64,000 bases of DNA from Microbulbifer agarilyticus (GTDB lineage: Bacteria; Pseudomonadota; Gammaproteobacteria; Pseudomonadales; Cellvibrionaceae). Position numbers and translations under genes: made by a program. Location of the stretch: contig NZ_JAIUZM010000001.1 of assembly GCF_020171345.1 (NCBI RefSeq), forward strand, positions 1,612,001-1,676,000. Reading direction: 5' to 3'. This document shows positions 1 to 8,990 of this stretch, one piece after another (within the stretch, counting starts at the first letter, position 1; every line of letters begins with the position of its first letter). The notes beneath the pieces were generated by a model. That model saw nothing but the letters and a program-made list of their open reading frames with translations. It made no database searches and was not told the origin of the DNA.

Positions 1-2
1 CA

Positions 3-107
3 CGTCTGCGTCCGGAATACCACGCAGATTACTTCAGCGCCTATGTGCGCGATCCGGATGGACACCAAGTGGAGGTGGTGTGTCATATCCCCGAAGATGC
101 CTTTTGA
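3..107 (+). CDS. VOC-family (glyoxalase/dioxygenase fold) protein, C-terminal fragment
   Basis: Reading in frame from base 3 gives 34 residues before a TGA stop; the 5' part lies outside the window. The end of the peptide (YHADYFSAYVRDPDGHQVEV, then a short tail) has the typical last strand of vicinal-oxygen-chelate proteins, where a DPDGH/N turn leads into a metal-ligand glutamate strand. This supports a glyoxalase/bleomycin-resistance-like protein, but the substrate cannot be told from this fragment. The next gene starts 16 bases later on the same strand. Confidence 0.6.
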   Translation, partial: RLRPEYHADYFSAYVRDPDGHQVEVVCHIPEDAF

Positions 108-123
108 GCGAGTTTGAATTGCC

Positions 124-1110
124 GTGAAGCTACTCGCCATTCTCACCGACCCCCGCGATACCGACCGTGTCGCGGCTATTGCCGAAGCGCGCAAGGCCGA
201 AGAGTTTCGCATTGAGGGCCCGGTGCAGAGCGGGCACCAGGCCATGCGGCTGCTCACCAGCGACGACAAGGTACAGGTGTTTCTCGACGATCTCGCGCCG
301 CTGGTGGATGGCGTGGCGGGGGCGCGCGTGCTGGTCATCCCGGTGGAGTTGTCGCTGCCCAAGCCCAGCGATGCGCAGCGCAAAAAGGAAGACACTGCCC
401 TGGCCGCGCGCGAGGCGCTGTACGCCAGTGCGGAAAAGAGCGCCCGTCTGGATCGGGATTATGTGATCCTGGTGGTGCTCTCCACCCTGGTTGCCGCCAT
501 CGGCCTGCTGGAAAACAATGTTGCCGCGGTCATTGGTGCCATGGTGATCGCACCGCTGCTGGGGCCCAATATGGCGTTTGGCCTGGGCACCGCGTTGGCG
601 GACACGGCGTTGATGCGCAGCGCCCTGAAAACACTGGTGGTAGGTCTCTCAGTGGCCGTGGGCCTGTCGGTGGTGATTGGCCTGATCTGGCCCTGGGGGA
701 CGCTCAGCAACGAACTCTTGTCACGCACCTATGTGGGTTGGGACTCCGTGGTGTTGGCACTGGCCTCTGGCGCCGCCGCCGCACTGTCGATGACCTCCGG
801 CCTATCCAGCGTCTTGGTCGGGGTAATGGTGGCCGTCGCACTGCTGCCGCCGGCAGCCACCTTCGGCATGATGCTGGGCTCGGGCAAGTGGCCGCTGGCC
901 CTGGGTGCCGGCCTGTTGTTGGCGGTGAATATCGTGTGCGTCAATCTCGCCTGTAAGTTGGTGTTCCTGATGAAGGGGATTGAGCCGCGCACCTGGTGGC
1001 AGAAAAAGTCCGCCAACAAAGCCATGAAGATCTATATCGCCGTGTGGGTGTGCACCCTGCTGCTATTGATGGCGGCCATCTACCTGCGCGACCAGTTCAA
1101 TCTGCAATAG
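124..1110 (+). CDS. DUF389 (TIGR00341-type) integral membrane protein
   Basis: This 328-residue protein has a soluble N-terminal part (about 1-110) and then five or six hydrophobic helices from about residue 112 to the end. The first helices contain a glycine- and alanine-rich stretch with the LENNVAAVIGAMVIAPLLGP motif, which is characteristic of the DUF389 family; the family has no settled biochemical role. It would sit in the inner membrane. The start is GTG, with a weak ribosome-binding site and a 16-base gap after the preceding gene, so co-transcription with that gene is possible. Family assignment is firm; function is unknown. Confidence 0.85.
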   Translation: MKLLAILTDPRDTDRVAAIAEARKAEEFRIEGPVQSGHQAMRLLTSDDKVQVFLDDLAPLVDGVAGARVLVIPVELSLPKPSDAQRKKEDTALAAREALYASAEKSARLDRDYVILVVLSTLVAAIGLLENNVAAVIGAMVIAPLLGPNMAFGLGTALADTALMRSALKTLVVGLSVAVGLSVVIGLIWPWGTLSNELLSRTYVGWDSVVLALASGAAAALSMTSGLSSVLVGVMVAVALLPPAATFGMMLGSGKWPLALGAGLLLAVNIVCVNLACKLVFLMKGIEPRTWWQKKSANKAMKIYIAVWVCTLLLLMAAIYLRDQFNLQ

Positions 1111-1453
1111 TCCTCCCAATCTCTCACCGGGCACAGAGCTGTAGGGCCTCCTGAGCCCCGGTGTCCCTGCGCTCAGTTGCTGGAGTCTCTCTGTATCGAT
1201 GGCGGATAACGCGACCGATATGGCCTTGCGAGTGCCCTGATTTACTCATTGGTTGCGTTGTTTAGGATGGCTTTTGGGGTGGAAACGGTAATGTAGGATG
1301 TAATCACTATAAATAATTAAAATTTAATATGTGAAGACTGGATTTTGAAAAAATGGTGGATATAATCGCCGTCGTCACCAAAAGTGACCAAATAATGTTC
1401 AGTTTTCGCCTGTGGGGGCCAAAAGCCTGCCGCGGTTCAGGTCAAGTATCACT
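1111..1453. other. Intergenic region with A+T-rich promoter-like segment
   Basis: No gene is visible in these 343 bases. The stretch around 1296-1366 is strongly A+T-rich compared with its surroundings and contains a perfect TATAAT at 1361-1366, about 90 bases ahead of the alaE-like start. A TTGAAA lies only 10 bases upstream of it, too close for a standard sigma-70 pair, so the promoter assignment is tentative. Confidence 0.4.
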
Positions 1454-2050
1454 ATGTCGCCCCAGTCTCTGTCGCAGGCAACCGAAGCCATTCCTGTGTC
1501 TCCGCCCGTTATGGTGCTGGAGGACGAGCAGCCGGTTGAAACTACCCAGTCTACTAATTCACAGGTTAACGAACGCCGCAACCGCCGCACACGCTGGAAC
1601 GAGTGGTTGCTGGACGTGTTCGCCATGAACAGCTTTTCCTGGGCAATCGCTATCCCCATCGAGCTGTTACTGGCGGGTATGAGCTGGAGTGAACACCTGA
1701 AGATTCGCCTGCTCGCGGTGGTGTTTAACTCGCTGATCGCGCGCCCGTTCAGCATCTACCGCGGCTGGGTGGTACAACGCTTTGGTCGCGGCGGCGCCCT
1801 GCATAATTACGCGGTGGACACATTTGTGTTTCTGAGTTTTCAGCTGCCACTGTACACCGTCAATATGCTGCTCGGTGGTGCGTCTATGGCAGAGATCGCG
1901 ACCGCCTGTATTACCTTTGCCATGATCGCCGGTGTTCTTGGGCGTCCGTACGGAATCTATCTGGATTTCCTGCGCCGTCTATGGGCGCGGCGCAGCGCGG
2001 GGGCGCCTGTTACCGATGACATGGATACCGCCACCTGCGGCATTAAGTAG
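1454..2050 (+). CDS. alaE: AlaE-like L-alanine exporter
   Basis: The protein matches the AlaE family (PF06610), inner-membrane exporters that relieve alanine accumulation, often during peptide catabolism. About 150 C-terminal residues carry the family pattern: an early AMNSFSW segment, a helix with ELLLAGMSW, the R-P-x-S-x-Y-R turn (ARPFSIYRGW), a helix with the FLSFQLPLYTVN motif and a final GRPYGIYLDFLRRLW. The N-terminal 50 or so residues are an additional Thr/Pro/Glu-rich, probably cytosolic extension not present in the shorter E. coli protein. I chose ATG at 1454; a GTG 42 bases upstream in frame is an alternative. The amino-acid degradation operons nearby make alanine overflow a plausible need. 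Confidence 0.85.
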   Translation: MSPQSLSQATEAIPVSPPVMVLEDEQPVETTQSTNSQVNERRNRRTRWNEWLLDVFAMNSFSWAIAIPIELLLAGMSWSEHLKIRLLAVVFNSLIARPFSIYRGWVVQRFGRGGALHNYAVDTFVFLSFQLPLYTVNMLLGGASMAEIATACITFAMIAGVLGRPYGIYLDFLRRLWARRSAGAPVTDDMDTATCGIK

Positions 2051-2377
2051 CTGTAAGCGCGTGAAGTTGACTTGCCCGGCCGGGTGACTTCCAATGCGCC
2101 CGGCAAATTTCCGGCACGTTCGGGAATATTGGCGTAAAATTGGCTTAAGTGGGACGCTTGTTTGGTGTAAAACACCGCTAAGCGAATTACTCCACTGAGC
2201 TTCTGGACGTAGGAAGAGCGTCCAAGAATTCGCAAAAGGATGCGAAATATCCGCCGGGGCTGTAAACACCGGCGCACACAAAACCCTCCAATAAGTGCCC
2301 CGTTAGCGGGTATACAACGTGGGTTTTGATCGGGTTGCAGGATTAACCCATACATACCAATGGTTTCAAGGATGAAT
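2051..2377. other. Intergenic region, no gene seen
   Basis: These bases hold no convincing coding frame. A short inverted repeat (ggtgt-aaa-acacc, 2164-2176) lies in the middle. An AAGGA at 2368-2372 is well placed to serve as the ribosome-binding site of the following gene. Confidence 0.4.
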
Positions 2378-3802
2378 ATGACCATGACCTACTGCCGCCC
2401 GGCGGGTAGCCGCGTTGTCGGTGCCAACACCAGAAATACTCGCGCTGTCGTCGCCCGTACCTGTATCGCCTCTGCGCTGATCGCTTTCGCGCCGATGGCT
2501 GCCTACGCCTTTCCCGGTCAGGCACTATTGCTTGATACCGGGATTCCCCTGTTCTGGTTATTGCTTGTAGGAGCCGCATTCGTCGGCGTTATGGCGCTCT
2601 ATATGCGGTCGCGAGCCCAGCTGCAGGCTGCCCTGGAATCCTCAGCTGTCCGTGTCTCAGATTTGCAGGCAGAGAACGCCAAACTGTTTCGCCAGGTGCA
2701 GACTCGGGTTCATGAGCTGATGGAGCGGGACAAACTGCTGGAGGAGGTCAAGCTTTCCGCTGCGCAGTCCGAAGAAGAGCACCGGGATTTCCTCTCCATG
2801 ACCGGGCACCGTATGCGCAAGCCCCTGGAAACCCTGGTCAGTACCATGAGCTTGCTCTCGCGCGGCGGCAATGATGAGAGCCGGCACTTGGCGGACGCGG
2901 CATTGGGGCAGTGCCGTACGCTACGCAGCAATATCGAAGAGATCCAGCGGGCGGGCCAAGGGACTTCCGAGGGCGTAGGCGCCGCTGGCCAAGTACCGGC
3001 TGTTTCGGCACAGGGTGTTGAGGAGGCGCATCAGCCACTGAATATTCTGTTGGTGGAAAATGACGGGCACGCCAGCTTACGCCGGCGACTGGAGGCCGGG
3101 GGGCATGAGGTACGTTGCGAAAGTAATGGAATTGATGGCGCCGAGGCAGCCCTCAAGGCGAAATACGACTTGGTGCTAATTGATGTGCGCCTGCCCCTGA
3201 TCGATGGTGTGGAAACGGCGCGAAAAATGCGCGGTGACTATTCCAATGACAACCTGCTTATTTTCGGCATGCTCGACAGCCTGAATAAGGGCGACCGCGA
3301 GCACTATATGGCGAAGGGATTGACCGGCGTGTTGCCGAGCGAGCCTTCTGAGGCGCAGCTGGCGCAGTTGTTGAGCTGGGTGGAGCAGAAAGCCCAGGGC
3401 AAATCGGCCAAGAGCAAAACGTCTCGCGCCAACAAAGTATTGAACTCAAGCACGCTCGAGCGGCAGCGGGATACCCTCGGCCACCTGGCGTTTGCCGAAT
3501 TGCTTGGGGGGCGCCTCGCCAGCCTGCCCAAGAAAATCACCGCCTTTACCAGCGCTCTGACTGGTCGACACTGGCTCGACGCGCAACACCAGGCACAGGC
3601 GATCGCCGCGGAAGCAGAAAGTGTCGGGCTGGAGGTGGTTGCCGGGCGTCTGAAAGCGCTGTCAGCGCGCTTGTCCATCGACAGCGAGCGGGAGTACTGT
3701 CGCCACCAGCGCACCGAGATACTCGGGCTGATGCGCACTTCCATTCAACAGCTGAAATCCTGGCGCGAGAAAAACGTCCATACCGAGTGGGCGCTGAGAT
3801 AA
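2378..3802 (+). CDS. Degenerate hybrid phosphorelay protein (HisKA-like + receiver + Hpt-like), no ATPase domain
   Basis: Starting at ATG 2378, chosen for the AAGGA five bases upstream, the protein has 474 residues; ATG 2360 is an alternative. A hydrophobic segment (about 27-47) and a second membrane helix (about 57-76) precede a coiled coil (about 80-140). Next comes a HisKA-like box in which H144 sits in GHRMRKPLE. No HATPase_c N, G1 or G2 box follows. A receiver domain (about 222-335) keeps the acidic pair E227/D229 and phosphoacceptor D269 (LVLIDVRLP), but the invariant lysine is replaced in GVLPSEP. The C-terminal region resembles an Hpt helix bundle, but Q407 stands where the phosphorylatable histidine is expected. 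A scaffold or output role in a relay is inferred; the partner is unknown. Confidence 0.65.
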   Translation: MTMTYCRPAGSRVVGANTRNTRAVVARTCIASALIAFAPMAAYAFPGQALLLDTGIPLFWLLLVGAAFVGVMALYMRSRAQLQAALESSAVRVSDLQAENAKLFRQVQTRVHELMERDKLLEEVKLSAAQSEEEHRDFLSMTGHRMRKPLETLVSTMSLLSRGGNDESRHLADAALGQCRTLRSNIEEIQRAGQGTSEGVGAAGQVPAVSAQGVEEAHQPLNILLVENDGHASLRRRLEAGGHEVRCESNGIDGAEAALKAKYDLVLIDVRLPLIDGVETARKMRGDYSNDNLLIFGMLDSLNKGDREHYMAKGLTGVLPSEPSEAQLAQLLSWVEQKAQGKSAKSKTSRANKVLNSSTLERQRDTLGHLAFAELLGGRLASLPKKITAFTSALTGRHWLDAQHQAQAIAAEAESVGLEVVAGRLKALSARLSIDSEREYCRHQRTEILGLMRTSIQQLKSWREKNVHTEWALR

Positions 3803-3909
3803 ACCCGGTGATTGTCGCGATGGGTGGCCGTTGGCAGCGGTTATCCTGAGAGGCAATAGCGCTTACACTTAGCGCTGGTTTAATGAAAGTGAATAAATGG
3901 AAGTCGACC

Positions 3910-4263
3910 ATGTCCGAGCAGTACCCTGTTGAGCAACAAACGGAACGCGAGCGCTCTGCGCGCGATGTCACCACTCTGGTGTACCTGATTCAGGCGATCA
4001 GTATTTTCACCGCGGTTCCCTTCTTTGTCGGCGTGATCATCAACTACGCGAAGCGCGGCGACGTGCGCGGCACCCTGGCCGAGTCCCATTTCCGCTGGCA
4101 AATCCGTACCTTCTGGTACAGCCTGCTGTGGTTTGTGATCGGTTGGGCGACGGTATGGATTCTGATTGGTTTTGTGGTCTGGGGAATCAGTTGGGTCTGG
4201 GTCGTTTATCGCGTGGTGCGTGGCTGGCTGAATCTGGCAGACAATCGCCCTGCTTACTCTTAA
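3910..4263 (+). CDS. DUF4870-like small membrane protein
   Basis: The 117-residue product has three hydrophobic helices and the family signature: INYAKRGD, then ESHFRWQIRTFW, then a final YRVVRGWLNL segment, as in the DUF4870-like inner-membrane proteins of proteobacteria. The role is unknown. The start at 3910 is supported by GGAAG about six bases upstream; an ATG at 3883 is in frame but has no such site. A 15-bp tandem duplication (4258-4287) runs through the stop codon, and a strong terminator follows at 4341. Confidence 0.75.
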   Translation: MSEQYPVEQQTERERSARDVTTLVYLIQAISIFTAVPFFVGVIINYAKRGDVRGTLAESHFRWQIRTFWYSLLWFVIGWATVWILIGFVVWGISWVWVVYRVVRGWLNLADNRPAYS

Positions 4264-4287
4264 GTCGCAGAGTCTTAAGTCGCAGAG
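4258..4287 (+). repeat. Two tandem copies of a 15-bp unit across a stop codon
   Basis: The unit tcttaagtcgcagag occurs twice back to back (4258-4272 and 4273-4287). The first copy contains the TAA stop of the upstream gene, and the second lies just after it. It looks like a recent slippage duplication without coding effect. Confidence 0.9.
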
Positions 4288-4340
4288 TCGATTGGTAAAT
4301 GAATTGAAGTTGTAACGATAAACGGTGAGAGAAAACCGTT

Positions 4341-4368
4341 GAGCGGCCCAGGAGGCCGCTCTTTTTTT
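4341..4368 (+). terminator. Rho-independent terminator after the DUF4870-like gene
   Basis: A perfect 8-bp stem (gagcggcc / ggccgctc) with a 5-base loop is followed at once by seven T residues. On the plus strand it would end transcription of the 3910-4263 gene and shield the convergent YdgA-like gene. Confidence 0.92.
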
Positions 4369-4395
4369 ATCTGTAACGCTGCTGCGGGCGGTGGC

Positions 4396-5655
4396 TTAGA
4401 GCCCGCCCATCAGCGCGAGCACAAACAGGTCTGCGGGCAGCTGCTGACCGTTGACCGCCAGAACCCCTTTATCCAGCTGCAGGTGCATGGTCAGCTGGCC
4501 GTTCTCTTCCAGCAGAAAGCCGTATTGTTTTAGCGCGCTTGCCTGCATGATCAGTGGCGATTGCATCAGCGCCTGCTCGGACGCTGAAATATTCGCGCTG
4601 CCTTCCAGGCTGTCCAGCCAGAACAACTTGTCGTTCTGTACTCGCTGACTGCGCGGAATCCCTTTCCAGTCCACATCCAGTTGCAGTTGCATGGGCCCAT
4701 TTGCGGTGGCGATATCCAACTGCTGTTGCGCCTGTAGTGGACGCTGGAACACCTGCGGCCAGCTGCGCTCGGTGGAGGGCTTTAGCAACAGGCTGTAGAC
4801 GAAGTGGTGCAGGTCGTCATAGGTGACCGCGGGCAGGTGAAGCTGCTGAGTTAGGCTGGTGGCCGGTGTGGCGGACTGAATGTCCGGCAGGTTGATTGCG
4901 GTTTGTATCTTCAGGGTCTGTGGCGCAACCAGTTCGCCGGTGTAGTCCAGAGCAGCATCGCGCAGTTCCAGCGGGCCGGAATCATTGTTGGTGCGCACCA
5001 GTGGCAATTTCACCTGCAGGGTGCCTGCGCCGGTTGGCGCTAGAGTAAAGTCGCCACGGGCGGATTGCAGGTACAGCGCTTCGCGGTGGCCATCCATGCG
5101 CACAAACTCACCCAGTTCAAAGCGGCTGTCTTGTTGCTGGCCCGTGTAATCGGTCACCAGGCGAACCTTGCCCCCTGCAAACTGGATTTGCTGGTCGGCC
5201 ACGTTGCGGTCGATGGGCCGCAGGTGCAGGGTGTTGATCACGCGATTGTTGGCGGCAACGAGTGTTTCGACCACTACCGGACTTTCATCCAGGGCCTGGC
5301 TTATCGGGCCGTAGTAGGCCTCCAGTTGGTGACGCAGAGACGGTTCCAGTTGTTTGCCGGTCAGGCGGGTTTCCGCGTACAGGGCGCCGACCTTGAGGCC
5401 GCTGCGGGTAAACAGTACCGGGCCGTGCTGGATGTCGCTCTGGGTCTCGGTCTTGCCGTCCTTGCCGGTGAGCAGGGTCACCGCCTCGGCGCCAAACCAG
5501 CCGCGCTGGTAGCCGGTCAATTCGACATTGTCTTGCTGGCTGAGTTGCTGTTGCAGCACCACTTCGACCTGAGGCCCGATCAGGCGGGGGGCGATCAGGG
5601 CGGCCAGTAACAGCAGGGCGGTGACGGCGATAAGGCCAAAGCGTAAGACTTTCAT
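4396..5655 (-). CDS. YdgA-like DUF945 family protein
   Basis: The 419-residue protein begins with a hydrophobic anchor or signal segment (about residues 6-26) ending near ARLIGP-type residues. It continues with the DUF945 pattern: L-x-x-Q-L near 37-41 and a GYQRGWFGAEA motif, in which a Trp-Phe pair after a tyrosine/arginine turn is typical of YdgA proteins. The bulk is beta-rich and exported or periplasmic-facing, and no enzyme motif is visible. The start at 5655 gives a clean charged N-terminus (MKVLRFG); a longer frame from 5706 lacks support. The family role is unclear, and the gene stands alone between two convergent or unrelated units. Confidence 0.8.
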   Translation of the reverse strand: MKVLRFGLIAVTALLLLAALIAPRLIGPQVEVVLQQQLSQQDNVELTGYQRGWFGAEAVTLLTGKDGKTETQSDIQHGPVLFTRSGLKVGALYAETRLTGKQLEPSLRHQLEAYYGPISQALDESPVVVETLVAANNRVINTLHLRPIDRNVADQQIQFAGGKVRLVTDYTGQQQDSRFELGEFVRMDGHREALYLQSARGDFTLAPTGAGTLQVKLPLVRTNNDSGPLELRDAALDYTGELVAPQTLKIQTAINLPDIQSATPATSLTQQLHLPAVTYDDLHHFVYSLLLKPSTERSWPQVFQRPLQAQQQLDIATANGPMQLQLDVDWKGIPRSQRVQNDKLFWLDSLEGSANISASEQALMQSPLIMQASALKQYGFLLEENGQLTMHLQLDKGVLAVNGQQLPADLFVLALMGGL

Positions 5656-5768
5656 GCGGACAAATTTCAGGCGACTGGATAAGAGCGCTCGATAGTAGCA
5701 GATCAAGATGAATCTAGTGACCCCGGTGCTTCTATCGCCCTAATAGGGGCTACCTGATAGAGGGTACC

Positions 5769-6689
5769 TTAATCGCCCTCGATGCAGCCGTGCTCACCGG
5801 CGATCGCCCGCGCCACCTTGGAGTTGCTCTCGCGCCCCAGTGCGTGGGAGATAAAGTTGCCCGCCTTGGCCAGTCGCCCCAGATCAATGCCGGTGTGAAT
5901 GCCCAGTCCATCCAGCATATACAGAACATCTTCGCTGGCCACATTGCCGGAGGCGCCGCGCGCATAGGGGCAACCGCCGAGGCCGGCCACTGCCGAATCT
6001 ATGACGCCCACGCCCGCCTGCAATGCCGCATAGATATTTGCCAGCGCCTGCCCATAGGTGTCGTGGAAGTGCACCGCGAGTTTTTCCAGCGGCACCTGCC
6101 GGGCGACGGTTTCGATCATGTAGCGGGCTTTTTCCGGAGTGCCAACGCCGATGGTATCGCCGAGACTGATTTCGTAGCAGCCCATATCCAGCAGGGCGCG
6201 GCTGACCTCGGCAACCCTCTCCGCGGGAATATCGCCCTCGTACGGGCAGCCGAGCACACAGGAAACGTAGCCGCGCACCGGGATACCATCCACGCGCGCC
6301 TGTTCGGCGAGCGGGCGGAAGCGCTCAAGGCTTTCTTCGATTGAGCAGTTGATGTTTTTGCGGGTGAAACTCTCTGACGCTGCACCGAATACCGCGACTT
6401 CGTCGGCCCGTGCGTCGCGGGCGCGCTCGTACCCGACCATGTTGGGGGTGAGCGCACTATAGTTGACGCCGGGGGCGCGTCGGATACCGGCAAGAACGTC
6501 TTCGCTGGCGGCCATTTGTGGCACCCATTTGGGGCTGACAAAGCTGCCTGCTTCGATGGCCTGCAGGCCGCTTTCGCTCAGCAGGTCGATCAGCTGCACA
6601 CGGGTCGCCACCGAAATCGGCTGTTTTTCATTTTGCAGCCCGTCGCGGGGGCCGACTTCGACCATCTTTATCTTGTGGGGCAGTGACAT
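5769..6689 (-). CDS. liuE: Hydroxymethylglutaryl-CoA lyase
   Basis: This enzyme cleaves 3-hydroxy-3-methylglutaryl-CoA to acetoacetate and acetyl-CoA, the last step of leucine degradation. The 306-residue sequence shows the HMGL-like TIM-barrel motifs: [12 protein letters not shown] near the N-terminus, [26 protein letters not shown] with metal-ligand histidines, and the signature [19 protein letters not shown], whose cysteine is catalytic. I prefer ATG 6689 because the family begins with a short [13 protein letters not shown] segment; an upstream ATG at 6758 would add 23 atypical residues. It is the last gene of the liu operon, 86 bases after liuD. Confidence 0.95.
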   Translation of the reverse strand: MSLPHKIKMVEVGPRDGLQNEKQPISVATRVQLIDLLSESGLQAIEAGSFVSPKWVPQMAASEDVLAGIRRAPGVNYSALTPNMVGYERARDARADEVAVFGAASESFTRKNINCSIEESLERFRPLAEQARVDGIPVRGYVSCVLGCPYEGDIPAERVAEVSRALLDMGCYEISLGDTIGVGTPEKARYMIETVARQVPLEKLAVHFHDTYGQALANIYAALQAGVGVIDSAVAGLGGCPYARGASGNVASEDVLYMLDGLGIHTGIDLGRLAKAGNFISHALGRESNSKVARAIAGEHGCIEGD

Positions 6690-6775
6690 TGCCTTGAACC
6701 TCGTTAGGTATTCTTCGCTGGTTACGCTTGGCGGGCTACCCCGCCTGTTGTCCATCACCTGTTGTGCGAGGCCTG

Positions 6776-8779
6776 TCAGTTTTCGACCGTCTCGCTACTG
6801 AAATCAATCAGCAGGCTGCCGCCATCGACCAGTTCGCCCGGAGCGCAAAAGAATTGGGTGACGGTGCCGTCCGCTGGTGCGCGCAGGGTGTGCTCCATCT
6901 TCATCGCTTCCATCACCAGCAGCGGTTCGTCCTGCATAACTTTCGCACCAGGCTTAACCAACAGGGTGACAATGGTGCCGTTCATCGGCGCTTCCAGTCC
7001 GTGCGCTGCATCCGACCCTTCACCGATGTCCGGCGGCAGGATTTTGAAGTCCACCTGCTCGCCACTGACAAATACCGTACCCTCGTTATCGTGGGATACG
7101 CTGGAATAATTCACCCGGCGTCCGTCCAGTACCGCGACGCCCTGACCGTGTAACGAAGATACGGTGCCGCTTTGATTGTCCACCGCCGCGCTGCATCGCC
7201 AGAACAGGTTTTGCTCGCTGCCAGAGAAATGAATCTCGATTTCGCGCCCGTGCACTTCCACTTTTTGGCTGCGCCAAACCGTCAGGCCGTTGCGCCAGTT
7301 GTTGCCACTGTGCCACGGTGAATAAGCGTCTGCCTTGGGGGCGGAGCGATGCTGGTCTCGGGTTTCGCGGTGGGCCAGAAATACGGCAATGGCGGCGCAC
7401 TGTTGCGAACGCAGCTGCTGCTCTTGTTGCAGGATTTCCTGTTCATGGTCTTCGATAAAATGGGTATTCACACGGCCATTCACAAACGCGGTGTGATTGA
7501 TCACGCGGCGCAAGAACTCAATATTGTGGCGCAGGCCTGCAATCTGATAATGCTGCAGCGCGCGGTCGAGTTTTGCCAGCGCTTCGCGGCGGTTGCTGCC
7601 GTGTACGATGAGCTTGGAGATCATCGGGTCGTAGTGCACGCTGATTTCATCGCCAGTTTGCACGCCGGTATCCACGCGCACGGATTGGTTTTCCGGTGGT
7701 GGCTGGTGGCGTAACAGCTTACCGGTGGCCGGCAGGAAATCGTTGTCCGGATCTTCCGCATAAATGCGCACTTCAAAGGCGTGGCCGACGATATGCAGTT
7801 CGTCCTGCGCAAGCGGCAGGGGATCGCCGGCGGCGACGGCGAGCTGCCACGCGACCAGGTCCTGCCCGGTGATCATCTCGGTGACTGGGTGCTCCACCTG
7901 CAGGCGGGTGTTCATTTCCATAAAGTAGAAAGAGCCACCGGCATCCAGCAGAAATTCCACGGTGCCGGCACCGACATAGCCGATCGCATGAGCGGCACGC
8001 AGTGCCGCTTCGCCCATTTTTTTGCGGGTCTCCGCGGGCAGGCCTGGAGCCGGTGCTTCTTCGACGACTTTCTGGTGGCGGCGTTGCACCGAGCAATCGC
8101 GCTCGAACAGATACACGCCTTTGCCATGTTGGTCACAGAACACCTGGATTTCCACATGGCGCGGATTTACCACGTAGCGTTCGATCAACATGATCTCATC
8201 GTTGAAGGCGCTTTGCGCTTCGCGCTTGGCGGCATCCAGTGCGGCATGGAACTCGTCGGGCTTGTCCACACGGCGCATGCCCTTGCCACCACCGCCGGCG
8301 GCCGCTTTCAGCAGTACCGGATAACCGATGCGGTTGGCGTGGCCTTCGAGGATGCCGGGCTCCTGGCTTTGGCCGTGGTAGCCGGGTACCAGTGGCACAT
8401 TGGCTTCTTCCATGATGCGCTTGGCTGCGGACTTGGAGCCCATGGCTTCGATGGCACCGGCCGGTGGACCGACAAAGATAATGCCGGCTTCTTCACAGGC
8501 GCGGCAGAAGTGCGCGTTCTCCGACAGGAAGCCGTAGCCCGGGTGAATGGCGTCGGCGCCGGTTCGTTTGGCGGCATCGAGGACCTTGTCGATATCCAGA
8601 TAGGATTCTTTGGCGGGCGCCGGGCCCAGGTGCACGGCTTCGTCGGCTTGCTGCACGTGCAGGGCATTGGCGTCTGCATCGGAGTAAACCGCGACGGTGG
8701 CAACGCCGAGACGGCGTGCGGTGCGGATAATGCGACAGGCAATTTCGCCGCGGTTGGCGATCAGCAGTTTGCGAATCAT
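6776..8779 (-). CDS. liuD: Methylcrotonyl-CoA carboxylase, biotin-containing alpha subunit
   Basis: The 667-residue subunit carries biotin carboxylase domains over the first 450 or so residues: [17 protein letters not shown], the ATP-grasp glycine loop [10 protein letters not shown], and [15 protein letters not shown] linker follows, then a C-terminal biotinyl domain with the EAMKMEH motif, whose lysine is about residue 627. With the LiuB carboxyltransferase it carboxylates 3-methylcrotonyl-CoA using ATP and bicarbonate. Propionyl- or geranyl-CoA carboxylase is a possible alternative by homology, but the adjacent isovaleryl-CoA dehydrogenase and HMG-CoA lyase favour the leucine pathway. A structured repeat element separates it from liuC. 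Confidence 0.95.
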   Translation of the reverse strand: MIRKLLIANRGEIACRIIRTARRLGVATVAVYSDADANALHVQQADEAVHLGPAPAKESYLDIDKVLDAAKRTGADAIHPGYGFLSENAHFCRACEEAGIIFVGPPAGAIEAMGSKSAAKRIMEEANVPLVPGYHGQSQEPGILEGHANRIGYPVLLKAAAGGGGKGMRRVDKPDEFHAALDAAKREAQSAFNDEIMLIERYVVNPRHVEIQVFCDQHGKGVYLFERDCSVQRRHQKVVEEAPAPGLPAETRKKMGEAALRAAHAIGYVGAGTVEFLLDAGGSFYFMEMNTRLQVEHPVTEMITGQDLVAWQLAVAAGDPLPLAQDELHIVGHAFEVRIYAEDPDNDFLPATGKLLRHQPPPENQSVRVDTGVQTGDEISVHYDPMISKLIVHGSNRREALAKLDRALQHYQIAGLRHNIEFLRRVINHTAFVNGRVNTHFIEDHEQEILQQEQQLRSQQCAAIAVFLAHRETRDQHRSAPKADAYSPWHSGNNWRNGLTVWRSQKVEVHGREIEIHFSGSEQNLFWRCSAAVDNQSGTVSSLHGQGVAVLDGRRVNYSSVSHDNEGTVFVSGEQVDFKILPPDIGEGSDAAHGLEAPMNGTIVTLLVKPGAKVMQDEPLLVMEAMKMEHTLRAPADGTVTQFFCAPGELVDGGSLLIDFSSETVEN

Positions 8780-8837
8780 GGCTGGCTCTGTTTGGTTTTT
8801 CGCGCTCTTGGTGGAGCTCTTTTCCGGCTTTTCTGGC

Positions 8838-8948
8838 GGCCGGGTAGCGGAGGCGAGTTTTCAGGAACGCTGTGAACCCATCCCTGGGCGCTTCGGCGCA
8901 AACTTCCTGTTTGCGACGATCCTGAAAACTCGCCTCCGCTACCCGGCC
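8838..8948 (-). repeat. Structured palindromic element, copy 1 (between liuC and liuD)
   Basis: Two 29-nt arms (8838-8866 and 8920-8948) are perfectly complementary and enclose a 53-nt core. On the minus strand, the sense of the operon, the core reads as hairpin 1 (cgcaaac / gtttgcg), then ccca-ggga-tggg, then the tail gttcacagcg. There is no T-run after the arms, so it is not a standard terminator. Copies 1 and 2 also share about 20 bases of flank (ccttcaatt...acttctgt). The core matches copies 2 and 3 closely, whereas the outer arms do not. Confidence 0.93.
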
Positions 8949-8990
8949 TTCAATTTAGACTTCTGTACTGCGCAAGCGTTGTTGTGCGTT

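Noticed and set aside
1353..1628. 91-codon plus-strand frame at the start of alaE
   Set aside because: It overlaps the AlaE reading in another frame and shows no conserved features.
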